From Kiritimatiellota bacterium (GTDB lineage Bacteria; Verrucomicrobiota; Kiritimatiellia; JAAZAB01), in contig VSJD01000095.1 of assembly GCA_008636095.1 (NCBI GenBank), forward strand, positions 1 through 10,000: a DNA stretch of 10,000 nt, read 5' to 3'. Within the stretch, counting starts at the first letter, position 1, and each line of letters opens with the position of its first letter. The notes under the pieces are model-generated. The model had not been told where the DNA came from and did not search any database. It was given only the letters and a program-made list of their open reading frames with translations. Below are positions 1-7,231 of this stretch, in pieces. A program made the translations under genes and the position numbers.

Positions 1-1
1 T

Positions 2-217
2 CCAACCCTCAAGTTGATCGAGAAAAAGAAAGTGGGGTCCAAGTATATTAAGAAATATGATGTTCCGCAGACTCCCTATCAGCGGCTGATGAGCTCTGAC
101 GAAATCTTTGAGCCGGTTAAAACCTGGCTGACAGAAATATTCTGCAACATCAACCCTTTTGCCTTAAAACGCCAAATTGACTTCAAACAAAACCAAATCC
201 TCAAGGAGCTCCGGTAA
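2..217 (+). CDS. Transposase, integrase-core (IS481/ISNCY-like), C-terminal fragment
   Basis: This is the last 71 codons of a DDE-type integrase/transposase; the frame is open to the left window edge, so the catalytic core lies outside. The visible part reads PTLKLIEKKKVGSK, then YDVPQTPYQRLM and NPFALKRQI. This is the conserved C-terminal tail (K-YDTP-TPYQRL ... LNPF-LK) of integrase-core transposases often annotated as IS481 or ISNCY family. It ends at TAA 215-217. It is the only convincing plus-strand gene here and runs convergently with the DUF362 gene. Two direct repeats follow its stop at once, as expected for the right end of such an element. Whether the element is intact cannot be judged from this window. 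The family call is from motif recognition; the exact IS family is uncertain. Confidence 0.8.
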   Translation, partial: PTLKLIEKKKVGSKYIKKYDVPQTPYQRLMSSDEIFEPVKTWLTEIFCNINPFALKRQIDFKQNQILKELR

Positions 218-285
218 CATGTATTATGGCGCAACGAAGGCATCTTCTCAATGTCATGCCGGTAACATTTTATTATGGCGCAACG
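211..285. repeat. Paired direct repeats at the transposon right end
   Basis: Two copies of the motif CCGGTAACAT-(G/TT)-TATTATGGCGCAACG lie at 211-236 and 259-285. They differ only by G versus TT in the middle. The first copy overlaps the transposase stop codon; the second lies 22 bp further on. Elements with this transposase tail commonly carry several GGTAACAT...GCAACG units at their ends, so these are best read as transposase binding sites and terminal sequence. The exact outer end and any target duplication cannot be set without the left end. Confidence 0.65.
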
Positions 286-330
286 GGCGTGCGCGGCGGG
301 CTAACGGAGAGAAGGGGGGCTGGTCTTGCC

Positions 331-1518
331 TCAGGCGCCGTTGTGCGGCCGCCGGCGGCGGGTAAAAAAAGTGTTTTTTATAACTTCAACCTTGTTGGGA
401 TTTTGGATCAGGTTTAGCAGGAAACTTTGGCGTAGTTCAATGGCCTTTGCCTGGCAAACTTCATGACAACAGCAACAAGAAATGCATTGCCGGTAATTAA
501 TGGTTGGGCGTTTGCCCGGCGTTGCGTGTATAGCCGAAACCGGACACGCTTTTAGGCATAGACCGCACGCGACACAACGTTCGGTGATGGTTGGTCTGAT
601 CCACAAATAACGGCCCAGCCAGTGATAGATCAGCATTGGCGCAAAATGTCCCACGAAAACACCGGGCAACCGGATGGGCCGCAATGCCAAGGCCTTCGGC
701 GAATCGCCCAGCAGGGTAATTTCGTGCCAGCGTGTTTCCCCGGTGTGGGCCTGCTGCAGAGCCGGGAAATACGGCACTTGATGTGGATTGATATGCAGTA
801 CATGGCACAGGGCCGTATCCAGTGCCACACCATCCGCGGCGCCGGCCAGGAAGCCGTAATTAACGGGAGTGCCGGCGGAAGGACCATTGCCTTCCATGGC
901 CGTGACGGCGTCAGCAATCGTTAGGGCGGGTTTTACGATGGCATACAGCCTGGCGATAAAATCACCGAAGCGGCGAGGATCACGATATAGTTTATGCAGC
1001 ATGGTCTTTTGATAACCGGGTACAACACCATACATGTTTTTTACGGCGCCGGTGAAAACTGTGAAAATATGTGTTTTGACCTTGGGAACGTTGATCACGA
1101 GATCAGCATCGAACACCGGCCGGGCAATCGAAAAAGCCACGCCGTCGAATTCAAACCGGCGCGATCCGGCCTGTTCAAGACGAATAAGCGCGACCGCTTC
1201 CTCGGTGCACAGTGCCCGGTAACCAGTTTGTTCCCAGACGTCTTCAATAATGAGCGCGGCCGAGGCGCTGTCGCCCACGATCGGAGTGGCGCCGGCGGCC
1301 CTGACCATGTGAATCAGGGCGCGAATAACGGCGGGGTGGGTAGTGACGGCTTGGTCGGGTGTGCTGGCGGTCAGCAAGTTGGGTTTCAGCAGTACTGTTT
1401 GTCCTGGCCGGATAAAGCGATGCAGGCCTCCTAAAGCGGCGATAATCCGCTCAGTTGCCGAAAGCACCTCTGTAAAATTATAGGTGGCACATTTTGCCAG
1501 GACGACGGGCGTAGGCAT
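331..1518 (-). CDS. DUF362 domain protein with C-terminal 2x[4Fe-4S] ferredoxin domain
   Basis: The protein is 395 aa from ATG 1518. The DUF362 domain covers about residues 1-290, with LLKPNLL (43-49), THPAVIRAL (60-68), AAGATPIVGDS (74-84), VPKVKTH (144-150) and GAVKNMYGVVPG (157-168). A bacterial ferredoxin domain follows, with two clusters: C315-x2-C318-x2-C321-x3-C325-P and C345-x2-C348-x2-C351-x3-C355. The family is presumed to do redox or radical chemistry; its substrate is unknown. A TTG-initiated version (1596) would overlap the upstream gene by 23 bp, but family members begin right at the VVLAKC-like strand, so ATG 1518 is preferred although its ribosome site is weak. It is the last gene of a three-gene run, 55 bp after the 520-aa membrane gene. 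The last 14 residues (NTFFTRRRRPHNGA) come from an A/T hairpin and a GC palindrome (349-358) and look like acquired tail sequence. Confidence 0.88.
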   Translation of the reverse strand: MPTPVVLAKCATYNFTEVLSATERIIAALGGLHRFIRPGQTVLLKPNLLTASTPDQAVTTHPAVIRALIHMVRAAGATPIVGDSASAALIIEDVWEQTGYRALCTEEAVALIRLEQAGSRRFEFDGVAFSIARPVFDADLVINVPKVKTHIFTVFTGAVKNMYGVVPGYQKTMLHKLYRDPRRFGDFIARLYAIVKPALTIADAVTAMEGNGPSAGTPVNYGFLAGAADGVALDTALCHVLHINPHQVPYFPALQQAHTGETRWHEITLLGDSPKALALRPIRLPGVFVGHFAPMLIYHWLGRYLWIRPTITERCVACGLCLKACPVSAIHATPGKRPTINYRQCISCCCCHEVCQAKAIELRQSFLLNLIQNPNKVEVIKNTFFTRRRRPHNGA

Positions 1519-1573
1519 GGGCGTACTTTCGCATGTTAGATGAAGAAATAATATTCGGTCGTTTCCGGCACTT

Positions 1574-3136
1574 TTAAAATCCCTTCCCAGAGCCAAGTGA
1601 CTGGTAAAAACGTATGCCCGTCAGAACCACCAGCAGAGTAATGCCGATAATCAGGAGTTTGTCACCCATCGGTGTCAGTTTTGAGACAAACACCGAGAGC
1701 GGCCCCGGCTTGTTTGCGTCGGCGACGCAGGATGGTAAAATGGCGCGGATATGGGGGTTGCGCAGAACGAGGGCAAGTTGCTCCGGGTTGGGAAAGGGAA
1801 TGTCGTAAAGCGGTTTGTTTGCAAGATCGGCGATGTTGTCCGTTTGAAGAAACGAACGCACGTTTATTTCGCATTGTTTGAAATGCTGTTTGTCACTCGC
1901 CGCTTCGACGAGATGCGTTTTGTCCGATATTTTCCACAGGTCATAACCCGCGTTGCATAACCAGACAAGAAAAACAACCATCAGGCATTTGCGCAGGAAA
2001 GGCATTGCCGGCCGCTGGTGCAGAAGAAGCAGAAACGCCAGAAAATTGATTGGCAATGATAAGCATAAAAAAATTGTATGACGCGATGTTATAGCGCCGC
2101 ATCGTGAGAAAGCCAGGGCGGCATCCTGAAGCGCTGCCCACAGGCCGAAGCCGAGGACAAATTCAGCAGAACTCCGCTCATCAATGCGGCGGAAAATGTG
2201 TGCGTAAAACAGCAGTAAACTTGGTAGCCAGATGATAAATGCCGTCCACGGAAGATCGGAATTCGGCCAGGCAAGATTCTGGCCGAAGTAAACAAAAAAG
2301 GCGTGAATGTTATCAGGTCGCAATGCCATATGCTCCGGAACGCTTGTCATGAGAAGGAGTCCGGCAATGAAGACGGCGAGCAATATGGTCATTGAGATCA
2401 GATTTTCACCCAGCCGGCTCGCCCCGGCGGAGCCTCCGGCGACTTGTCCGCCATGGCTCTCTGAGCGACGGCGGAAGTCTGGGCCCCGCTGCATTACGGT
2501 GCGCAGGAGAATAATCAGCAACACGGATGCGGCGGCACAAAATCCCGAGCCCATGGTAACGAGACTGAAAAGAGCGCACAGAAAGCCCAAAAACCATTGC
2601 CAGGAAAACAGCCTGGATCTGAGAAGAAACCAGATGGCCAGCAGCGCAAAAACAATCAGCACCTCTTTGCCCGTTAAGCCGAGCAGGGTGCAGGCCCAGG
2701 AGAATGGAAGAGAAAAAACAAGCGTGTTGAACAGGCAGAGGACCGCCAGATGTTTTCGGCTAAGCAGCGTCCACGCAAAAGCGCTTAAAATAACACCGAT
2801 GCCGGCGGTTATAAGCGCGTTCAACGTCATGCCGAGACGGGCGTCCCACTGGCCGTTCAGAACCAACAGGAGGAGAGACAGGACACGGTTGATGAAAATA
2901 CGGTGCTCGGAATGACCCGCAAACAGGTCCTTCAGCGCAAGGTTTTTTTCCATGAATGGAATGTAAAGCGACCATCCTTCCGTTACCCATTGATCCCACC
3001 AGGGCAAGGCCGATCCATAAAGATCAATGAGCCAGAGTTTTGAACCAAGGATGGTGAGGAAAACGGCGGCAAGCCAGAAAAAAACCATTGCTTTGCCGCC
3101 GATTTGTTTGCCGGCTATCGTCTCATCAGGATTCAT
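1574..3136 (-). CDS. Polytopic membrane protein, GT-C-like, uncharacterised
   Basis: This 520-aa protein has roughly ten or more hydrophobic segments, the first at about residues 17-36. The motifs PWWDQW (45-50), EGWSLYIPFM (53-62), LFAGHSEHRIFINR (71-84) and NGQWD (94-98) recall a conserved but unnamed family of bacterial membrane proteins (DQW...P...HNEHRI...R...WD). An acidic-aromatic motif in the first loop and the multi-spanning layout suggest a GT-C-type lipid-linked sugar transferase, but no catalytic assignment is proven. SRHTIFLCLSLPIN (351-364) near the C-terminal half fits the same family. Residues about 217-243 are an Arg/Gly/Ser-rich stretch encoded by a repeat-like sequence (see repeat at 2418-2480). 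A TTG start at 3226 would overlap the upstream gene by 17 bp; ATG 3136 is preferred because the next residues lead straight into the first membrane segment. No good Shine-Dalgarno is visible, and the gap to the upstream stop is 73 bp. Confidence 0.75.
   Translation of the reverse strand: MNPDETIAGKQIGGKAMVFFWLAAVFLTILGSKLWLIDLYGSALPWWDQWVTEGWSLYIPFMEKNLALKDLFAGHSEHRIFINRVLSLLLLVLNGQWDARLGMTLNALITAGIGVILSAFAWTLLSRKHLAVLCLFNTLVFSLPFSWACTLLGLTGKEVLIVFALLAIWFLLRSRLFSWQWFLGFLCALFSLVTMGSGFCAAASVLLIILLRTVMQRGPDFRRRSESHGGQVAGGSAGASRLGENLISMTILLAVFIAGLLLMTSVPEHMALRPDNIHAFFVYFGQNLAWPNSDLPWTAFIIWLPSLLLFYAHIFRRIDERSSAEFVLGFGLWAALQDAALAFSRCGAITSRHTIFLCLSLPINFLAFLLLLHQRPAMPFLRKCLMVVFLVWLCNAGYDLWKISDKTHLVEAASDKQHFKQCEINVRSFLQTDNIADLANKPLYDIPFPNPEQLALVLRNPHIRAILPSCVADANKPGPLSVFVSKLTPMGDKLLIIGITLLVVLTGIRFYQSLGSGKGF
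2418..2480. repeat. Repeat-like GC-rich insert inside the 520-aa membrane gene
   Basis: A GC-rich block translated in frame as a hydrophilic linker (residues about 219-241 of the membrane protein) between two hydrophobic stretches. The segment beginning GACTTGTCCGCCAT at 2441 matches the intergenic segment GACCTGTCCACCAT at 9352 at 12 of 14 bases. After a short indel both continue similarly (CGACGGCGGA versus CGAAGGAGGA, 8 of 10). This points to a dispersed genomic repeat that has entered a coding region without breaking the frame. The outer limits are approximate. Confidence 0.5.
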
Positions 3137-3209
3137 AAAAATGTTGTATGCGTGTTGGCTGATCTTAAGAATAACGGCTGTCCGGTAAATATCAACGTCG
3201 AAACCTTCC

Positions 3210-5264
3210 TTATGGCGGGCGCTCAACCCGATAAATGTGCCTGCCGGCGTGGGAATAAATCTTTTTCAGCTTCGATACGCGGTCAAGCGATTCAATTTGG
3301 TTGTCCAGGCAAAGCAGGTAATCCACGTTCAGGGCGGCAAATCGCGGGTTGTCCGGGTGCAGGCAGACGGCGACGCTATCATTATGAACGAGACGGATTT
3401 TAAAGTCGTCCGGCACGGACGGCATTTCAAAGACAACATGGGCGTAGCGGTTGTATGCCGGACGAAATTGGCCTTGCGGGTCCAGTATTTTCCACAATTC
3501 AAGCTGGGAATAGGCGTGCACGCCGTTGAGCGCGCGCGAACCGATCATGCGAAACAAATTCGGCAGCGCCGCATCGCCGTAGGCGATCCAGACCGGCTGA
3601 TGACTTTGCTTTTGCGCTTCCTGATCTATTGACCGGATTTTTTGTGAGAGCGAATTCTCCTGAATGAAAGCCGTGCCACCGCGGGCAAGAGGATTAACGT
3701 TATAGGTGGTCAGGATGGAGGCGATCATGATGGCTGGGAGTACCAGGCGCGGCGCCAGGTAGAGCAGGGGCGCCAGTGCCATCGCAAAAAGGCCCCCGAT
3801 TAGTGCCGTATTTATGGAATAATTCGGAAAGTGCCCGGACAACTTGAATCCTAACGCCACGTGAAACGTAATCCAGAACGCGCTGACGATCCAAGGCGTA
3901 ACATAATCCTTACGGGATGCCGGCATCAACTGTTGCCGGTGGGAAACATAAACTGCCAATAAAAGAATATCCGCGATCCCCAGTCCGATCAGCGTCCGAA
4001 AAGGCGGCGCTCGATTCATAAGCGTCCAGCGCGACAATAGTTCCGGAAAACCAATCAAGTTCCAGATCAGCAGGAAGGCAATATAACCTAAAATTCCGAG
4101 GAGCAGGCCATTGGGCGGTTTGCGGGTACGCCACCAGTCCCGGAGCAGGGCGGCAACTACCAGCGGAAAAACCAGAAAAAAAGCGGCGCCTTCACATGGA
4201 TTGAAATCCCACCATTCCGGTGGCGGTTTAATGCTGAGGACATTACCCCGGAAAAGATGCCAGATTGTTTGATCGCCGCCGGACGAGAAACGCTGGCCGG
4301 GATAATCACTATTCCGAATGATAGCAATCGTTTCCCAGTTGCTCACTGCCATGTACGCGCCCATGCCGATAATGCAGAGAACGGCTAACAGGGCACAAGC
4401 CCAGCGGGTTTTTTCCCACGAATGCCGCGTGAGGCTTGCCCGCTTACGGAGGGGTGCGTCTGCATAAATATCCGGAATTGTAGGCCCGGTGCCCACACCG
4501 GGCGCGGGCTGATCTGTGATATCATTGCTTTTCCGTGTCAGCGCCAGTCCGGTAAAAACAAAGACGATAAAGTAAAACAGGGCGACTAGATATGGCAGGT
4601 AATTGAAAGTCAACAGAAACGCTACCCCGAACCAGGCCAAGAGAACGGCTGACAGCAGAAGTTGTAAGGTTGACAGGGTTGTCCTTAGTCGTACCAAGGA
4701 AAAGAGCGTGCCGCAGGCGAAAATTACCGTCGGCGTGCAGTTGAGCGCCCAAGCCTGGAAAAACGGCGAGAAGAGCAATGCCGTGGCGCCGCACGCAGAC
4801 GTCCATTCGTCATTGCCCGTCAACCGGCGCAGAACCAGCCATACGGCAATCCAAGTGCCGAACACATAAAACCACCACTGGAATGCCATGCCGATATCGC
4901 CGGAAATGAAGTAGCCCCACACTTGGGGGCGGAATAACACCATCGGATCGCGCACTGGCGCCGCGCAGGTGATCAACATGTTGTAGTGCCCGTCGCCGAT
5001 CAGCCGATTTTCAGTGGCGAAGGGTGGTTGGTCGGCCTGCTGGGCCAGCATGTGTGGCAACATCACAATCCAATCATCCGTCCGGTAGCGATTGGCCTTG
5101 TTAAAGAACACTTCGCGGTGCGGTGAGCCGTCAATGACGGAATGCCATGCGGTAAAGGAAAACCCATGAATCCGAGCGCCTGTCAGGATGCCTCCGAACA
5201 GGATCAGGCAAGTAATGACGACGATTGGTAAAACCCCCTTGGATTTGATACGCGGTGCATTCAT
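3210..5264 (-). CDS. Large polytopic membrane protein (DUF7657/YfhO-like), uncharacterised
   Basis: This 684-aa protein opens with a membrane segment at about residues 11-30. A luminal-type loop follows with YRTDDWIVMLPHMLAQ (60-75), NRLIGDGHYNML (86-97) and FRPQVWGYF (111-119). This matches the pattern R-S/T-DEW-V-TP ... G-G-NM ... FRP-WG-F of a widespread uncharacterised membrane family (DUF7657-like by memory) thought to resemble GT-C/YfhO glycosylation proteins. About ten to twelve hydrophobic segments extend to about residue 520. A soluble C-terminal domain (about 525-684) carries WIAYGDAALPNLFRMIG and ends RHIYRVERPP. ATG 5264 is chosen over a TTG at 5327; no clear Shine-Dalgarno precedes either. 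It is the first of three same-strand genes and is followed by the 520-aa membrane protein. The linker at 243-282 holds a palindrome-encoded stretch. A role in envelope glycan assembly is inference from family resemblance. Confidence 0.78.
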   Translation of the reverse strand: MNAPRIKSKGVLPIVVITCLILFGGILTGARIHGFSFTAWHSVIDGSPHREVFFNKANRYRTDDWIVMLPHMLAQQADQPPFATENRLIGDGHYNMLITCAAPVRDPMVLFRPQVWGYFISGDIGMAFQWWFYVFGTWIAVWLVLRRLTGNDEWTSACGATALLFSPFFQAWALNCTPTVIFACGTLFSLVRLRTTLSTLQLLLSAVLLAWFGVAFLLTFNYLPYLVALFYFIVFVFTGLALTRKSNDITDQPAPGVGTGPTIPDIYADAPLRKRASLTRHSWEKTRWACALLAVLCIIGMGAYMAVSNWETIAIIRNSDYPGQRFSSGGDQTIWHLFRGNVLSIKPPPEWWDFNPCEGAAFFLVFPLVVAALLRDWWRTRKPPNGLLLGILGYIAFLLIWNLIGFPELLSRWTLMNRAPPFRTLIGLGIADILLLAVYVSHRQQLMPASRKDYVTPWIVSAFWITFHVALGFKLSGHFPNYSINTALIGGLFAMALAPLLYLAPRLVLPAIMIASILTTYNVNPLARGGTAFIQENSLSQKIRSIDQEAQKQSHQPVWIAYGDAALPNLFRMIGSRALNGVHAYSQLELWKILDPQGQFRPAYNRYAHVVFEMPSVPDDFKIRLVHNDSVAVCLHPDNPRFAALNVDYLLCLDNQIESLDRVSKLKKIYSHAGRHIYRVERPP
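4484..4503. repeat. Perfect palindrome (8-bp stem, 4-nt loop) inside a coding region
   Basis: GCCCGGTG-CCCA-CACCGGGC is a perfect inverted repeat within the 684-aa membrane protein gene. It encodes part of the Pro/Gly-rich stretch APGVGTGPT, in a hydrophilic linker between two hydrophobic regions (residues about 243-290). A strong GC hairpin lying exactly in a linker suggests insertion of a REP-like element, not selection on the protein. Its limits and its copy number elsewhere are unknown. Confidence 0.5.
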
Positions 5265-5335
5265 TGGCTTGCTATGAAGATGGGCTTGATTTTGCGCGAA
5301 AATCACTATTCCGGCGATTTGTTTCAAACGACCTG

Positions 5336-5447
5336 CCCGCCTGCAATCCGTCGGCCGACAGATCGCATTGCCTACCCGCAGGCGCTACGCGACAGCATTT
5401 CGGGCGGGGCGGGCAGGCAGTCGCTGTGCTCCAGCGCTGCAGGCGGG
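5336..5447. repeat. Long inverted-repeat intergenic element
   Basis: The 200-bp gap between the methyltransferase stop and the ATG of the 684-aa membrane gene holds a GC-rich element bounded by CCCGCCTGCA (5336-5345) and its exact complement TGCAGGCGGG (5438-5447). The interior is also G/C-rich (CCTACCCGCAGGCGC, GGGCGGGGCGGGCAGGC). It could fold into a large stem-loop or be a small non-autonomous repeat. No T-run follows it on the minus strand, so it is not a standard intrinsic terminator. No coding sequence is convincing here. Confidence 0.45.
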
Positions 5448-5464
5448 TAAAGACGGAGTGCAAA

Positions 5465-6205
5465 TTATTTTTTAGCCAAAATACATACGGATTGTCCAAT
5501 CGGCCCTAATTTGGCTGTTTTTTCAACCACACTTCCGTTCTCGAATTTGAGCGGATGCGGTATGGGAATGTGCGGAATGTTTCCATCAATGATCGATGCA
5601 ATTTCAAGTTCCAAATGATATGCCCAAGCTTCAATAGCATCTCTGCTCATAAATATAATTAAAGGATGAGATTCGTATGCTTTTTGAAAAGTTGATTCAA
5701 ACACCACCCATTGGTCGGGTATTTTGAACTCAAGAAAAGAGAAGAATATTTTCCCGTTCTGTTTTAAAACGCGTTTTGCTTCATGTAAATACCAGTAAGA
5801 TTGCTCGTGAAGTAGATGCGTAAAAACAGAAAAAAAACAAACCATATCCGCCTGACCATCTTTCTCTGGAATATTTATTCCTTTTGTTACTTCGAATTTC
5901 CAATCGGGGCGGTCAGTTATTTTGCGCGCATGTTGGATGAAATCAGCGACCACATCAACACCCAAATATTTGCCGGATAGATACTGGGCGAGGGGTTTGG
6001 ATAAACGACCTGATCCGCATCCTACATCTATGAGGTAATCGTTGGGCTTTAAGCCATGCTGAATCAAAAGTTCGCGTTCAAGGATGCCGACCGTATCAAA
6101 ATTGCCTCCCACCCCCAGAGACATCGCCTGATTTTGATCATGTTGTTTCCTTAGATTGTGAGCTAATCTATTATAAGATTTAACAAAATCCGACTTTTCC
6201 TGCAT
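5465..6205 (-). CDS. Class I SAM-dependent methyltransferase
   Basis: This 246-aa cytoplasmic protein has a Rossmann-type methyltransferase core. Motif I is YLIDVGCGSGRL (57-68), the glycine-rich SAM-binding loop. GVDV (82-85) gives the acidic residue at the end of strand 2. ADMVCFFSVFTHL (119-131) is motif II/III, and EAKRVLKQNGKIFFSF (142-157) is the post-motif helix and strand. The N-terminal 50 residues and C-terminal 60 residues are not recognised, so the substrate is unknown. The start is ATG 6205, with GAGG at 6212-6215 six bases upstream; a TTG four codons earlier is less likely. The gene is visibly richer in A/T and lysine codons than both flanks, and repeat-like gaps lie on each side, which suggests lateral acquisition. 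A methyl transfer role in sugar or lipid modification beside the membrane proteins is only a neighbourhood guess. Confidence 0.88.
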   Translation of the reverse strand: MQEKSDFVKSYNRLAHNLRKQHDQNQAMSLGVGGNFDTVGILERELLIQHGLKPNDYLIDVGCGSGRLSKPLAQYLSGKYLGVDVVADFIQHARKITDRPDWKFEVTKGINIPEKDGQADMVCFFSVFTHLLHEQSYWYLHEAKRVLKQNGKIFFSFLEFKIPDQWVVFESTFQKAYESHPLIIFMSRDAIEAWAYHLELEIASIIDGNIPHIPIPHPLKFENGSVVEKTAKLGPIGQSVCILAKK

Positions 6206-6206
6206 A

Positions 6207-6353
6207 TTAAACCTCAAAAATATTTTGTGCCACTTTTTGTTTTACCCCAACGGGTTTACCCGCCTGAGGAGGGGCGGCGCCATAGGTTTGCCAAGCCAGA
6301 GGCATGGCGACCAGGGCAAAGAGATAACTACGGCGAACAAGTTTTTGGCGCAT
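6207..6353 (-). CDS. Possible 48-aa exported small protein or leader peptide
   Basis: A short frame starting ATG 6353, with GGAG about ten bases upstream, reads MRQKLVRRSYLFALVAMPLA and continues WQTYGAAPPQ. That is a basic N-terminus, a hydrophobic core and a small-residue region (YGA-AP) like a signal peptide, followed by only about 22 residues. It stops (TAA) one base before the methyltransferase ATG, and that gene's GAGG ribosome site lies inside its last codons, so translation could be coupled. Against it: the surrounding 6237-6440 region is full of GC-rich repeat-like sequence and the frame may be a chance product. No homologue is recognised. Confidence 0.25.
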   Translation of the reverse strand: MRQKLVRRSYLFALVAMPLAWQTYGAAPPQAGKPVGVKQKVAQNIFEV

Positions 6354-6440
6354 CCCTGTTCCGCTCCAAGCAGGATACGCCAAATTTGCGCGACGCAAAA
6401 TCAAGGTATGGCCTGCAGACCTGCCCGGCGAGCTCCGGCG
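6237..6440. repeat. Repeat-like intergenic region between slipin and methyltransferase
   Basis: The 250-bp gap contains several GC-rich clusters, such as CCCGCCTGAGGAGGGGCGGC near 6260 and GCCCGGCGAGCTCCGGCG near 6424. It also holds a small hairpin, TTTGCG-CGA-CGCAAA, near 6384-6398. Several frames stay open across it on both strands, as is usual for GC-rich dispersed repeats. No clear terminator or promoter is visible. The possible 48-aa frame is listed separately. Confidence 0.35.
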
Positions 6441-6455
6441 TAATTCCATAAACTG

Positions 6456-7208
6456 TTACGGATTGGGGTTCTTTTTCAAGAAATACTGCAGGAGCTCGAT
6501 CGGGAACGGGAAAATAATGGTGGAATTCTTTTCGGTGGCAATTTCCGTAAGCGTCTGCAGGTAGCGCAACTGCACGGCCACCGGCTGGGTAGCCATAATG
6601 TCAGCGGCATCCTTTAATTTCGAGGAAGCCTGGAATTCGCCGTCGGCGTGAATGACCTTGGAGCGGCGTTCGCGTTCGGCCTCGGCCTGTTTGGCAATGG
6701 CGCGCTTCATGTTTTCGGGCAGGTCCACGTCCTTGACCTCAACTGCGCTGACCTTGATGCCCCAGGGGTCCGTGCGCTCGTCAATGATCTTCTGGAGCAT
6801 GCGATTAATTTTTTCGCGGTTGGACAACAGATCATCCAATTCGTGCTCGCCCAGAACGGAACGGAGCGTCGTCTGGCCCATCTGGGACGTGGCGTAGAGA
6901 TAGTCCTCCACGGCAATGATGGCCTTGGATGGTTCTAAAACCTGGAAATACATCACGGCGTTCACTTTAAGCGACACGTTATCCTTGGTCACCACTTCCT
7001 GTGGCGGCACATCCAGGGCTACCGTGCGGAGCGAGACCTTGATCATTTTTTCGAACATGGGAATCAGCAGGATAAGTCCCGGCCCGCGCACGCCGACAAA
7101 CCGGCCCAGGCGGAAGATCACCCCGCGTTCATATTCCTTCAAGATTTTGACCGTATTGATGACGAGAAATAAAACAATGACGATAACCGCAATTAGTCCC
7201 GGACCCAT
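6456..7208 (-). CDS. Slipin (stomatin/SPFH-domain membrane protein)
   Basis: This 250-aa protein is of typical slipin length. One N-terminal membrane segment (about 4-20) is followed by the SPFH/band-7 domain: [13 protein letters not shown] (25-37), GPGLILLIP (42-50), [20 protein letters not shown] (66-85), the segment [19 protein letters not shown] (114-132) and [17 protein letters not shown] (149-165). An Ala/Glu/Arg-rich coiled coil (168-200) comes next, and the C-terminus has the hydrophobic stretch [16 protein letters not shown] (229-244). In archaeal p-stomatin such a C-terminal hydrophobic stretch is the site cut by the partner NfeD protease. The protein is membrane-anchored, oligomerises and organises membrane microdomains. 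The start ATG 7208 has an excellent ribosome site, AGGAGGG at 7216-7222, seven bases upstream. nfeD lies immediately upstream on the same strand, the classic stomatin operon partner arrangement, but with a 174-bp repeat-filled gap. Confidence 0.93.
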   Translation of the reverse strand: MGPGLIAVIVIVLFLVINTVKILKEYERGVIFRLGRFVGVRGPGLILLIPMFEKMIKVSLRTVALDVPPQEVVTKDNVSLKVNAVMYFQVLEPSKAIIAVEDYLYATSQMGQTTLRSVLGEHELDDLLSNREKINRMLQKIIDERTDPWGIKVSAVEVKDVDLPENMKRAIAKQAEAERERRSKVIHADGEFQASSKLKDAADIMATQPVAVQLRYLQTLTEIATEKNSTIIFPFPIELLQYFLKKNPNP

Positions 7209-7231
7209 GGTGTGACCCTCCTGTTTTGAAG

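Noticed and set aside
994..1434. Plus-strand open frame (146 codons)
   Set aside because: It is antisense to conserved DUF362 motifs and has no recognisable domain.
2307..2915. Long plus-strand open frame (202 codons)
   Set aside because: It lies antisense to the 520-aa membrane protein, has no family features and no ribosome site, and its content is that of a complementary-strand shadow.
6206..6245. Promoter TTGGGG-17-CAAAAT before the methyltransferase
   Set aside because: Both boxes are poor matches and the position would place the start almost on the ATG; not reported as a feature.
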